Below are positions 32,095-40,114 of a stretch of 49,054 bases of DNA, piece by piece; positions within the stretch are counted from its first letter, which is position 1; the number at the start of each line of letters is the position of its first letter. The stretch lies in assembly GCF_020171785.1 (NCBI RefSeq), contig NZ_JAIVAE010000020.1:1-49054 (forward strand). Direction: 5' to 3'. A program made the translations under genes and the position numbers. The notes under the pieces were generated by a model. It saw only the letters and a program-made list of their open reading frames with translations, searched no databases and had not been told where the DNA came from. The DNA comes from Guptibacillus hwajinpoensis. GTDB lineage: Bacteria > Bacillota > Bacilli > Bacillales > Guptibacillaceae.

Positions 32095-32300
32095 GAACAA
32101 TTCCTCCTGTAATAAAAAGGTTGTTTTTCATTGCGCCAATATCTCAATAGAAATAAGGAGGTATAGAACGTAAGGAATCCAATAATAATGGCAAGGTTTT
32201 TAGAAGATGCCAAAGATTCATCTTTCACAATGGATAAGCCAAACAATACGGCGATTCCAGTTAGGAGCCCGATGAAAAGCTCTTTCCAAGTGCGTAACAT
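32088..32300 (-). CDS. Small membrane protein upstream of 4-TM protein
   Basis: A 70-residue protein with two helices (about 8-23 and 34-53) and a basic C-terminus (RNEKQPFYYRRN). It overlaps the next gene by 7 bases, an operon-like arrangement. ATG 32300 is preferred over 32309, which touches the purine-rich RBS. Not recognised. Confidence 0.6.
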   Translation of the reverse strand: MLRTWKELFIGLLTGIAVLFGLSIVKDESLASSKNLAIIIGFLTFYTSLFLLRYWRNEKQPFYYRRNCSC

Positions 32301-32370
32301 AACAATCATCCTTTTCCTATTTGTTCATTCATACCTGTTTAGGCCATCTCGCAAACCAGATTTTTACATA

Positions 32371-32397
32371 AAAAAACGTCCGCGATGGACGTTTTTT
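32371..32397. terminator. Terminator of NIPSNAP-NUDIX gene
   Basis: Perfect 11-bp arms AAAAAACGTCC and GGACGTTTTTT with a 5-nt loop; works on either strand. Confidence 0.9.
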
Positions 32398-32460
32398 CGG
32401 AAAGAATCATTATCGGATCAGTGTAAAGGGAAAGATTGAATTTCAGCATTCAATACAATT

Positions 32461-33180
32461 TTACTGATTAAACGCCACATAAAAAGGATGGTGTTCTTCG
32501 TTTAAGCAGTATTCCATGCGCTGTCGGAAATTTTTCCAAGTAACCATTTCAAGTGCTTGGTCGATAGGAAAGAATCCAACTTCAAGGCTCTCTGATGAGG
32601 TTGTGAGTTCACCCCCAACATAGTTAGCAAGAAAAAGGGTATTCGAAATAGAAGACTTCACGTTTTGAAACACGCCACAGAATTTAACGATTTCAACATC
32701 AGCGCCAGACTCTTCCTTCGCTTCTCGAATTGCGGCGTCGTGTAATGATTCGCCTTCTTCCACTTGACCTCCAGGGAATTCCCAACCTCTACGCGGCCCT
32801 TTGATTAAAAGGACTTCATCTGCTTCATTTAAAATAATGGTAGCTGCTGAAACGATGTGTTTTGGAGGATGATATGCGTAAGGTTCAGCTGTTGACGTGA
32901 GAAAATCCTGGTTGCTTTCAAGATAAAGGTTCCCTAGATCACGCTGTTTCGCCTTGTGATGTAACGCGCTTTTTCGAATTTGCTTTTCGATCTCTTCATA
33001 GTGATTCATACTTTCATATTGCCAGGTCGCGGTAATTTCATTATGGGTTTCGTTAACCCAACGCCCAACCAATTTGGCACCATGTTTGAGTTGATTTGGA
33101 TAAAGATAAGTATGGAAAAACTCGTTAAATTCATCTAATTTTTCGGGTTGGATCGTATAGGTTTTTCTTCGATAAATCAC
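32461..33180 (-). CDS. NIPSNAP-like and NUDIX hydrolase fusion
   Basis: A 239-residue two-domain protein. Residues 1-100 resemble NIPSNAP/dimeric alpha-beta barrel proteins (RRKTYTIQPEKLDEFNEFFHTYLYPNQLKHGAKLVGRW, TATWQYESMNHYEEIEKQIR). Residues 105-239 are a NUDIX domain with the complete box GGQVEEGESLHDAAIREAKEESGA, which coordinates metal to cleave a nucleoside diphosphate linked to X. Start is GTG 33180 behind GGAGAG. Most NUDIX proteins lack the N-terminal domain; it may aid dimerisation or substrate choice. The substrate is unknown. Confidence 0.85.
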   Translation of the reverse strand: MIYRRKTYTIQPEKLDEFNEFFHTYLYPNQLKHGAKLVGRWVNETHNEITATWQYESMNHYEEIEKQIRKSALHHKAKQRDLGNLYLESNQDFLTSTAEPYAYHPPKHIVSAATIILNEADEVLLIKGPRRGWEFPGGQVEEGESLHDAAIREAKEESGADVEIVKFCGVFQNVKSSISNTLFLANYVGGELTTSSESLEVGFFPIDQALEMVTWKNFRQRMEYCLNEEHHPFYVAFNQ

Positions 33181-33330
33181 TTCTGCTCGCTCTCCATTTC
33201 AAAAAGATTTACTAGTGCTATTGTGTCAAATTATTAATATTTTGACAATTAATGTTTGAAACTTCTTCATTGGTGGTTTCTAAATCGCTCATGTAAGCTG
33301 AACATATTTAAAGACGAAGGAGAGAATAAC

Positions 33331-34068
33331 ATGCCAGATCTACACGATCGAGTGATCTTAATCACCGGAGGAAATCGAGGACAAGGAAAAGCCATTAGTG
33401 AGCATCTTGCTTCATTAGGAGCGAAAGTGATCATAGGAGCACGTCGTTATCAAGATGCTGAGACAGCAGCAAATTTGATCGGGGCTTATCCTGTGAAATT
33501 GGATGTAACGAAGGAAGACGAGTGGAAATGTGCGTTAACGGAGATCCGAACAGAATTTGGTCAGTTGGATGCGCTTGTAAACAATGCAGGGATACTAAAA
33601 AGAAAACCATTTACAGATTTGTCGGTAGAAGAATATCAAGAGTTAATGAACGTAAACCAGCTTGGTGTGTTTATGGGAATGCAAGCGGTTGTTCCGTTAA
33701 TGGAGAAACAGCAAAAAGGGGTGATCGTGAATAACGTATCGATCTCAGCATTTGCCCCGATCGGTCAGTCTGCTGCCTATGCGGCTACAAAAGCAGCTGT
33801 CGTTGCGATGTCTAAGGCAGCGGCAATCGAATTAGGTCCGAAAGGGATTCGGGTAAACATGATTCATCCGGGAGGAGTTGAGACGGAGATGGCGACACAG
33901 GGAGAGGGTGTGCCAGATTTCTATGAGACGATTCCGCTAGGTCGTATCGGACAACCTGTTGAAATTGCCAGGGCCGTGGCTTTTCTTGTTTCTGATGAAA
34001 GCTCCTATTGTACGGGAACAGAAATTGTCATTGATGGAGGTATGACGCTCGGATCAGCTGATGTATAA
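33331..34068 (+). CDS. SDR-family oxidoreductase
   Basis: Classical short-chain dehydrogenase/reductase of 245 residues. Cofactor motif [15 protein letters not shown] at about 83-86, catalytic Ser in NVSISAFAP and Tyr-Lys in [13 protein letters not shown], and the end [17 protein letters not shown] 33331 follows AAGGAGAG; the longer upstream frame lacks an RBS. Probably NAD(P)-dependent; substrate unknown. Confidence 0.88.
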   Translation: MPDLHDRVILITGGNRGQGKAISEHLASLGAKVIIGARRYQDAETAANLIGAYPVKLDVTKEDEWKCALTEIRTEFGQLDALVNNAGILKRKPFTDLSVEEYQELMNVNQLGVFMGMQAVVPLMEKQQKGVIVNNVSISAFAPIGQSAAYAATKAAVVAMSKAAAIELGPKGIRVNMIHPGGVETEMATQGEGVPDFYETIPLGRIGQPVEIARAVAFLVSDESSYCTGTEIVIDGGMTLGSADV

Positions 34069-34103
34069 AATGGAGTGAAACGGTACCTGCTGCACCTGGT
34101 GAA

Positions 34104-34496
34104 TTAATATGTTGAACACGTGACTTTTTGCAAATCTGTTGAAACATCATCATAGAGAGTAATTTTTTTTGAAATCCGTTCTAAATAGTTCTGCTGCCGC
34201 TTTACTTCTTGTTCTACTTTTTGTTTATGAAGGGAAAGAAGCATTCTTCTTTCTCGGATAGTCGAATCACCTTGTTTATAAAGATGAACGTATCTTTTTA
34301 TTTCTGCAATCGGCATATTTGTAGAACGAAGAGCTAGAATGAAATGAAGCCACTCTAAGTTATTCTCGGTATATCTTCGAACGCCGTTTGCATCGCGTTC
34401 GATCGAGGGGAGAATTTCTTCCTTCTCATAGTATCGAATGGCGGATGCAGATTGATTTGTTAGGACAGTTATTTCCTTCATTGAATAGTATTTCAT
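34104..34496 (-). CDS. MerR-family transcriptional regulator
   Basis: A 130-residue regulator with an N-terminal winged helix (YYSMKEITVLTNQSASAIRYYEKEEILPSIERDANGVRRY) and a C-terminal dimerising coiled coil (about 75-120, RRMLLSLHKQKVEQEVKRQQNYLERISKKI). The HTH matches MerR proteins of the YraB/AdhR type. It is divergent from the SDR gene at 34607, which it may control. No Cys-rich metal site is seen near the C-terminus, so a metal sensor role is unlikely. Confidence 0.88.
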   Translation of the reverse strand: MKYYSMKEITVLTNQSASAIRYYEKEEILPSIERDANGVRRYTENNLEWLHFILALRSTNMPIAEIKRYVHLYKQGDSTIRERRMLLSLHKQKVEQEVKRQQNYLERISKKITLYDDVSTDLQKVTCSTY

Positions 34497-34525
34497 CTTT
34501 GATCCCTCACTTTAAGTCGCTTTCA

Positions 34526-34587
34526 TTGTGTTAAACCGCACTTTAACCTATAGAGTGTGGATTATCAATTAAAACGATTGATAATCC
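34526..34587 (+). promoter_or_regulatory. Promoter and perfect inverted repeat of SDR gene
   Basis: TTGTGT (34526-34531), 17-bp spacer, TATAGA (34549-34554). A perfect 11-bp inverted repeat GGATTATCAAT/ATTGATAATCC (34559-34569 and 34577-34587) spans the expected transcription start, a possible operator or 5' mRNA hairpin. Confidence 0.6.
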
Positions 34588-34606
34588 AACTTTGGAGGTT
34601 TTATAA

Positions 34607-35344
34607 ATGGCAAAAGAAAAAGTCGTCATCATTACTGGAGCTTCAAGCGGTATTGGAGAAGAAACAGCTAAGTTACTATCTGACAAAGGAGCAAAGCTCG
34701 TTTTGGCAGCTCGACGTGAAGAGCGCTTAAAAGAGCTTAAGCAGAAAATAGAAGACAACGGGGGAGAAGCGATTTACCAGGTAACAGACGTAACATCATC
34801 TGAAGAGATGGAGTCGCTAGCTCAATATGCGTATGATACGTTTGGAAAAATCGATGTGATTGTGAATAACGCAGGTTTAATGCCACTTTCCCTTCTACAC
34901 AAGAAGAAATATGATGAATGGGATAAAATGATTGATGTTAATATTAAAGGTGTTCTTTACGGTATCGGGGCCGTTCTTCCTTATATGAGAGAGAAAAAGG
35001 AAGGTCACGTGATTAACATTTCATCTGTAGCTGGTCATGAAATTTCACCAGGAAGCTCAGTCTACAGTGCGACAAAGTTTGCAGTAAGAGCGATCACTGA
35101 AGGACTAAGAATGGAAGAGTCTGTTGGTAATAATATTCGTGCTACGATTATTTCACCTGGAGCAGTTAGTACAGAACTTACTGAAACGATTACGGATGAT
35201 GATGTGAAATCTTCAATTGATGCGGTTTATAGCGGGGCAATAAAAGCCGACAGCATTGCTCGTACAATTGTTTTTGCGATTGAAGAACCGGCTGAAGTAG
35301 CCATTAATGAAATTCTAGTACGTCCAACAAATCAAGAGTGGTAA
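34607..35344 (+). CDS. SDR-family oxidoreductase, YdfG-like
   Basis: A 245-residue short-chain dehydrogenase: cofactor motif TGASSGIGEETA, RREERL (probable NADP preference, basic residues after strand 2), NNAGLMP, catalytic Ser in NISSVAGHE and Tyr-Lys in SVYSATKFAVRAI. The C-terminus (VAINEILVRPTNQEW) matches the YdfG/serine-dehydrogenase-like group. TTTGGAGG precedes the ATG. It is divergent from a MerR regulator. A terminator follows at 35347-35377. Confidence 0.9.
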   Translation: MAKEKVVIITGASSGIGEETAKLLSDKGAKLVLAARREERLKELKQKIEDNGGEAIYQVTDVTSSEEMESLAQYAYDTFGKIDVIVNNAGLMPLSLLHKKKYDEWDKMIDVNIKGVLYGIGAVLPYMREKKEGHVINISSVAGHEISPGSSVYSATKFAVRAITEGLRMEESVGNNIRATIISPGAVSTELTETITDDDVKSSIDAVYSGAIKADSIARTIVFAIEEPAEVAINEILVRPTNQEW

Positions 35345-35346
35345 GA

Positions 35347-35377
35347 AAGAAGAAGGCTTCTCCTTCTTGATTTTTTT
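35347..35377 (+). terminator. Terminator of SDR gene
   Basis: AAGAAGG and CCTTCTT arms, then GATTTTTTT. Confidence 0.8.
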
Positions 35378-35396
35378 AGGTGTTCAGGAGTACAAT
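35367..35396 (+). promoter_or_regulatory. Promoter-like sequence before candidate ncRNA
   Basis: TTGATT (35367-35372), 18-bp spacer, TACAAT (35391-35396). It overlaps the preceding terminator tail. Confidence 0.4.
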
Positions 35397-35430
35397 GAGA
35401 AACTGAGCCTGAAATAAAATGTTCGGTCTT

Positions 35431-35631
35431 TTACTGCACGACTTTCACGATCTCGTCAACTTGAAAACGAGAGGTATACGAGCGGATAATGAGCTCAGTT
35501 TGTTCAACACAAAATCGAATGACCATATAAAAGGTAGCAATGATCTGAACAAGTAGCGTCAGACATAAGCCGAAAAGGAGAAAGATTCCTTTTCGGCTTT
35601 TTTTTGTGTCTTTACACCTGTGTTGAATCAA
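35431..35631 (-). CDS. Doubtful 66-residue membrane ORF
   Basis: Starts with TTG, has basic residues then one hydrophobic helix (GIFLLFGLCLTLLVQIIATFYMV) and a polar tail. No Shine-Dalgarno sequence precedes it, and a strong plus-strand terminator hairpin lies inside its 5' part. It may be a chance reading of the antisense of a small RNA. Confidence 0.2.
   Translation of the reverse strand: MIQHRCKDTKKSRKGIFLLFGLCLTLLVQIIATFYMVIRFCVEQTELIIRSYTSRFQVDEIVKVVQ
35567..35605 (+). terminator. Strong terminator with no obvious upstream gene
   Basis: Perfect 13-bp arms (35567-35579 and 35587-35599) followed by eight T on the plus strand. The SDR gene already has a terminator about 200 bases before it, so this one may end a separate small RNA. 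Confidence 0.85.
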
Positions 35632-35658
35632 GGAAGAAAAAATGACTGGAGGTTTTCG

Positions 35659-36138
35659 GTGTTTACTTTAAGTGATATTCCTATGTTTTTTGTGAATTTC
35701 TTTATTATTCTTCCGATCGTAACATTGGTGCATGAGGCTGGACATGTGCTCGTAGCGAGATTATTTGGGGGAAGGATCAAATTCTGCATAGGTACTGGGA
35801 AGAAAATGATCGATATTGGTCCATTGGAGGTGCGAAAGAAATATTTCATGGAAGGATGGTGTCAGTACGATAGGTTAACTTACGATAAAACGTGGGCGCA
35901 TGTGTCGATTTATCTAGCGGGCAGTATGTTTAATTTAATTCTTATTCTGATCATTAACTATCTGATTTTGACAGAGGTGCTGCCAGAAGCTCTAGTATTT
36001 AGGCAATTTGTTTATTTCTCTTTCTACTTCATTTTCTTTTCTTTAATGCCTTATAAAAACGAAGACGGGAAGCCAAGTGACGGCATGGCAATCTATGACG
36101 TCATACGCTATGGGAAAGCAGAAGACCCAATCGACTAA
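35659..36138 (+). CDS. M50-like membrane metallopeptidase
   Basis: A 159-residue membrane protein of the site-2 protease type. The first helix carries the zinc motif HEAGH (VTLVHEAGHVLVARLFGG); a later segment KPSDGMAI fits the Asp-Gly third-ligand region that is NPDG in many relatives. Three or four membrane segments, shorter than typical SpoIVFB/RseP and without a PDZ domain. GTG 35659 is 6 bases after GGAGG. It could be a small intramembrane protease; the substrate is unknown. Confidence 0.8.
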   Translation: MFTLSDIPMFFVNFFIILPIVTLVHEAGHVLVARLFGGRIKFCIGTGKKMIDIGPLEVRKKYFMEGWCQYDRLTYDKTWAHVSIYLAGSMFNLILILIINYLILTEVLPEALVFRQFVYFSFYFIFFSLMPYKNEDGKPSDGMAIYDVIRYGKAEDPID

Positions 36139-36147
36139 CTTCGACAC

Positions 36148-36180
36148 AAAGCGGGCGGTGCCAGGCACCGCCCGCTTTTC
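36148..36180 (+). terminator. Terminator made from the GGTGCCAGGCACC repeat (copy 9)
   Basis: Perfect 15-bp arms (36148-36162 and 36164-36178) whose centre is the repeat core GGTGCCAGGCACC (36157-36169), then TTTTC. It sits between the M50 gene and the convergent VOC gene and can serve both. TTCGACACAAAG precedes it, as in other family copies. Confidence 0.88.
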
Positions 36181-36531
36181 TTACTTTTCTTCATAGAACG
36201 TGATCCGATTGAGGAACGGATCTGTAACGGTCATTTCGATGGTTTTCCAGGAGGTATGCCTCATGCCGGGATTGGCGTAGGCGTACTCCTTTTGAGAAAG
36301 GGTGTGATGATAATCTTCAACATTATCTAGCTTTACCCGTATAGAACTTCCAGGTGAGGCATCGCCATGGTGTTCCGTTAAATGAATCAGGGCGTTATGA
36401 AAAGAGACTTGAATGTATTCAGGCATATTTTCTTCATACTGATGTCGCCAATCAATCGTAAATCCTAAGAAATCCCGATAAAAGTCAGTGGCTTTTTCCG
36501 TGTCAAAGATGCGAAAAATCGGTGTAATCAT
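36181..36531 (-). CDS. VOC-superfamily (glyoxalase-like) protein
   Basis: A 116-residue vicinal oxygen chelate fold protein: paired beta-alpha-beta-beta-beta units starting MITPIFRIFDTEKATDFYRDFLGF, with His in LIHLTEHHGD and Glu in RITFYEEK as candidate metal ligands. Such proteins act as lyases, isomerases or bleomycin-type resistance binders. ATG start with a weak RBS. The function cannot be assigned further. Confidence 0.85.
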   Translation of the reverse strand: MITPIFRIFDTEKATDFYRDFLGFTIDWRHQYEENMPEYIQVSFHNALIHLTEHHGDASPGSSIRVKLDNVEDYHHTLSQKEYAYANPGMRHTSWKTIEMTVTDPFLNRITFYEEK

Positions 36532-36725
36532 GAGTAGAAAGAACCTGCCTTTCCTTCATAGTTATTCAGCGATTTGATTTGTCAATGTGAAGCAATCAGA
36601 CAATGGCGACTGGCGTACATTCATCATATAACGAATCTGTCACTATAAAAAGGGTATCTGTAAAAAAAAGGGTAAAGAAGTTTGGAAATGTGCACGACGA
36701 TCGAAAAAGCTTTTGAACAGAAAGA

Positions 36726-36752
36726 AAGAGTCCGGTTTCTTTCCGGACTCTT
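36726..36752 (-). terminator. Terminator of alanine/glycine symporter gene
   Basis: Perfect 10-bp arms AAGAGTCCGG and CCGGACTCTT; minus-strand tail TTCTTTCT. Confidence 0.8.
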
Positions 36753-36771
36753 AAATCTTAAAACTGCAGGA

Positions 36772-38214
36772 TTATCCGATCGCTTCCTCTTTTACTTCCT
36801 CTTCTTTCACCTTTTCATCCTCTACCCAGGCATCGGCATGTTGAATGCCTAGCTTAGTAGGATTAAAGACAGGGTTTTTTCCTTGTTTCCGCTGATTTTC
36901 ATAGTCTTTTAACACTTTAAAGGCTACTTTTCCTAACAAACCAATCGCAATCAAGTTAATCACCGTCATCAGTGCCATAAAGAGGTCGGCCATTTTCCAT
37001 ACGAGACTTAAGCTTGAAATCGAGCCGATCAGCACAAATGCCATCGTGGCGAGACGGAACAGAAAAAGTATTCCTTTGCTTTTTTTAATAAACTCAATAT
37101 TTGTTTCACCATAGTAGTAAGAGCCAATAATCGAGCTGAAAGCGAACAAGAAAATCGCTATGGAGATAAAAATACCCGACCATCCACCAATATGAGCGTT
37201 TAGTGAGTTTTGAAGTAATTCAATTCCTGTCACTTCACCTGTTCGGAACACAGGAGCTAGTAAGATAATGAAGGCAGTGGATGAACAAACGAGAATGGTA
37301 TCGACAAATACCCCAAGAGATTGAATCAGTCCTTGTTTCGCGGGGTGTGAGGTAGTAGAAGTAGCAGCTGCGTTTGGCGCACTACCCATACCGGCTTCAT
37401 TCGAAAATAGTCCTCGTTTTACTCCGTTCATAATGGCTGCCCCAATCGCCCCACCAACCGCTTGTTCAAATCCGAAGGCACTACGTACGATAAGGGCTAC
37501 GATTGATGGTAGCTCTGCCAAATTCATCAGGAGAACAAACAGAGCAATGACAATATAGAGAATCGCCATAACAGGTACGATGACACTTGATAGGTTCGCA
37601 ATGCGATGCACGCCACCAAAGATCACAATTCCTGTCAAAGCCGTTATGATAAGGCCGATGACGAAGGGTTCGATCCCAAATGCATTCTCAAACGCGAGTG
37701 CAATGGTATTACTTTGCACCGAATTGAAGATAAGACCAAATGTAATGGCAATCAAAACGGCAAAAATAATCCCTAACCATCTTGCTTTCAAACCTTTTTC
37801 AATATAATAAGCGGGACCGCCTCGAAAGGCGTTGTCACCTTTCACCTTGTAAACCTGAGCAAGTGTACTTTCAATGAAAGCTGTCGCTCCACCAAGCAAG
37901 GCAACCATCCACATCCAGAAAACCGCTCCTGGACCACCTAGCGTGATCGCCACGGCAACGCCTGCTAAGTTCCCTGTACCAATCCGCGTAGCGGCACCGA
38001 CACAGAAAGATTTAAAAGGGGAAATGTTTTTCGCTCCATCCTTATAATCAGGTTTTTCTCCTAATACGCGAAACATCTCACCGAAAAATCGAAATTGAAC
38101 AAAACGCGAAGCAATCGTGAAATAAATGCCAAGTCCAAGTAACCCGGCAATAAGGACGTAACTCCAAAGAATGTTGTTTGAACCATCAATGATACTTGTT
38201 AGAAATCCTTCCAT
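36772..38214 (-). CDS. Alanine/glycine:sodium symporter (AGCS family)
   Basis: Sodium-coupled uptake of alanine or glycine, 480 residues with about 10-11 membrane segments. AGCS signatures: FKSFCVGAATRIGTGNLAGVAVAI, GPGAVFWMWMVALLGGATAFIESTLAQVYK, GGPAYYIEKGL and GLFSNEAGMGSAPNAAATS. ATG 38214 is the family start (MEGFLTSI); an in-frame upstream ATG would have no RBS. An excellent CodY box lies just upstream, fitting an amino acid permease repressed in rich medium. Confidence 0.92.
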   Translation of the reverse strand: MEGFLTSIIDGSNNILWSYVLIAGLLGLGIYFTIASRFVQFRFFGEMFRVLGEKPDYKDGAKNISPFKSFCVGAATRIGTGNLAGVAVAITLGGPGAVFWMWMVALLGGATAFIESTLAQVYKVKGDNAFRGGPAYYIEKGLKARWLGIIFAVLIAITFGLIFNSVQSNTIALAFENAFGIEPFVIGLIITALTGIVIFGGVHRIANLSSVIVPVMAILYIVIALFVLLMNLAELPSIVALIVRSAFGFEQAVGGAIGAAIMNGVKRGLFSNEAGMGSAPNAAATSTTSHPAKQGLIQSLGVFVDTILVCSSTAFIILLAPVFRTGEVTGIELLQNSLNAHIGGWSGIFISIAIFLFAFSSIIGSYYYGETNIEFIKKSKGILFLFRLATMAFVLIGSISSLSLVWKMADLFMALMTVINLIAIGLLGKVAFKVLKDYENQRKQGKNPVFNPTKLGIQHADAWVEDEKVKEEEVKEEAIG

Positions 38215-38248
38215 AGGCTGAACCGCTCCTCTAGTTTTCATTTGATTT

Positions 38249-38263
38249 ACTTTTCTGAAAATT
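38249..38263. promoter_or_regulatory. CodY box of alanine/glycine symporter gene
   Basis: ACTTTTCTGAAAATT matches the CodY consensus AATTTTCWGAAAATT at 14 of 15 positions, 35-49 bases before the start codon. Confidence 0.7.
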
Positions 38264-38380
38264 TACTACTAGTTATTATTATACATAGATTCGACAAATT
38301 AACAATCTATTTCGACAAATTACAACATTTATACAATTTGTAGTAATCCTTACCAGTAGCGCTTTTCTATGCATAGAAAA

Positions 38381-38410
38381 AGAACCGCTCTATTCCTAGA
38401 AGCGGTCCTT
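38381..38410 (-). terminator. Terminator of amine oxidase gene
   Basis: ACCGCT and AGCGGT arms; the minus-strand tail is TTCTTTTTCT. Confidence 0.7.
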
Positions 38411-38422
38411 GTGAAAATTCCA

Positions 38423-39901
38423 CTATTTATGTGAGGCATTAAGCTGATTGATCTCATAAGCAGTCCTCAGCCCTGACTCAATGGCACCTTCCATCCACCC
38501 GTGAAAGGAAGAAGTATGCTCTCCTGCAAAATGGAGTTTCCCTTCCGGCTGTTTGATGACGTCACCAAGGTTGTTTTCTTGTCCCGGTGTGAAAAGAGTG
38601 AAGCAACCTGCAGAATACGGATTGTTACTCCAATTAAAGGGAACCGCTTTTATGAAGGAAGTATACACTTCGTTTCCATAGATTTTGGCAAGATCTTTTA
38701 ATAGGATCCGCGTAAGTTCTTCTGGAGGTAAGCTTCCCCAAAGCACAGCGTCTTCTCCCCAGCTGTAGCTGGCTAATAGAGCGGCTGATCCATTTGATCC
38801 AATTCCTTCTCCTGGTACATAACTGAATCGAATCGGTAAATCCGTCAGCGCATTTCCAACATTGTTTTTCTCCCAAAAACGGTAACTAAATTCAATTCCA
38901 ATTTTGACGGCTGGAACATTGATTAATTCACGAATCGCCTGCCATTTTTTAAATGAGACCGAATGATACGGCGCAATATCAATAAATTGAAGAACCGAGA
39001 AGGGGATAGCGACAATCGCCACATCTCCTTTCACCCGGAATCTTTCCTGTGTTTTAGGATTGAGCGTTGTGACACTGACGCCACGATTTGACTGCTTAAT
39101 TTTAATCACTTTCTGATTTAGGAAAATGTGATGCTTCAGTTCTTCAATGAATGAATGAGGCAGCCGATCGTTGCCCCCATCAATTTGATAGAACTTGACT
39201 TCTTTGCTGAAAATCGGATAAATAATATCCGTTAAAATGTCTGTAAACGCGAACTCTGGAAACCCTTCAATGCCAAGCATAACGCCAATCATGCGAATGG
39301 CATTGAGGGATAATGGTCTCCCAAGCGGATTGTATTGCAGAAATTCTCCCATTGAATATTCGCCGTATTTGGCTACGAGTTCTTCTTTTTCTTCTTTCGT
39401 ACTGGCTTTATAAAGATCGATAAATGGCTGTGTTGCTTCAAGAAAAAGTTCTGTCGCCGTTTTTCCTTTTTCACTTTCACTCACTGGAAAGCCAAGAATG
39501 TCTGGATTCTTTTCATATTCTTCTTTCGTTGTTAGCACATTATTTACAAATAGAAGGTCTCGTGGTGAGGCGTTCAAGAATGGGTGGAGGGGCAGGTTGA
39601 AATGACGAATATATTCATGAACAAGAGCATGGTTATCGGGAATTCTCATTGCACCCGCGTCCATGTACTGATTTAAAGAAAACGGCTTTCTTAGTGTATA
39701 CACGCGACCGCCAATGCGATCATTGCCTTCTAAGAGTGTGACGTGATGGCCACTTCGTTTCAGCAGTGACCCCGCTACCAGTCCTGACAGCCCAGCTCCA
39801 ATAATAATGACGTGTTTAGGAGGACTTTTTCCTGGTAACCCATTTCGAATAAGAGAAAGTAAATCTTCTGGATAATGTAAGGAAGAAAATGGTGTGGCCA
39901 T
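38423..39901 (-). CDS. Flavin amine oxidase (L-amino acid oxidase-like)
   Basis: FAD enzyme that oxidises amines or L-amino acids to imine plus hydrogen peroxide. 492 residues. The FAD dinucleotide fold is VIIIGAGLSGLVAGSLLKRSG at about 31-51, then LEGNDRIGGRVYT, and DAGAMRIPDNHALVHEY in the substrate region. The C-terminal FAD motif is LHFAGEHTSSFHGWMEGAIESG. No signal peptide, so cytoplasmic. AAGGAGG precedes the ATG. It diverges from a sulfatase-like gene. Confidence 0.9.
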   Translation of the reverse strand: MATPFSSLHYPEDLLSLIRNGLPGKSPPKHVIIIGAGLSGLVAGSLLKRSGHHVTLLEGNDRIGGRVYTLRKPFSLNQYMDAGAMRIPDNHALVHEYIRHFNLPLHPFLNASPRDLLFVNNVLTTKEEYEKNPDILGFPVSESEKGKTATELFLEATQPFIDLYKASTKEEKEELVAKYGEYSMGEFLQYNPLGRPLSLNAIRMIGVMLGIEGFPEFAFTDILTDIIYPIFSKEVKFYQIDGGNDRLPHSFIEELKHHIFLNQKVIKIKQSNRGVSVTTLNPKTQERFRVKGDVAIVAIPFSVLQFIDIAPYHSVSFKKWQAIRELINVPAVKIGIEFSYRFWEKNNVGNALTDLPIRFSYVPGEGIGSNGSAALLASYSWGEDAVLWGSLPPEELTRILLKDLAKIYGNEVYTSFIKAVPFNWSNNPYSAGCFTLFTPGQENNLGDVIKQPEGKLHFAGEHTSSFHGWMEGAIESGLRTAYEINQLNASHK

Positions 39902-40114
39902 AGACAGCCTCCTTGTCTCGTAAACGGCACTTGAAAGCGGTGATCAAGTTTCACCTTATTATTCTATGACTCACAAAAAAAGGATATGAAATGTGGAATT
40001 TTTTGTTCAATACAGGAGAGACTGGTTTGAAAGAAGAACCGTTTTCTGGGCGCAAACATAAACTACAAAAAACAAAACAGATGCGGGACGGATTTGTCTT
40101 AAAGGAGGAAGGAA

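Noticed and set aside
35431-35631. Confident call of a 66-residue membrane protein
   Set aside because: Kept only at low confidence: TTG start without Shine-Dalgarno, and a strong opposite-strand terminator inside its 5' part.
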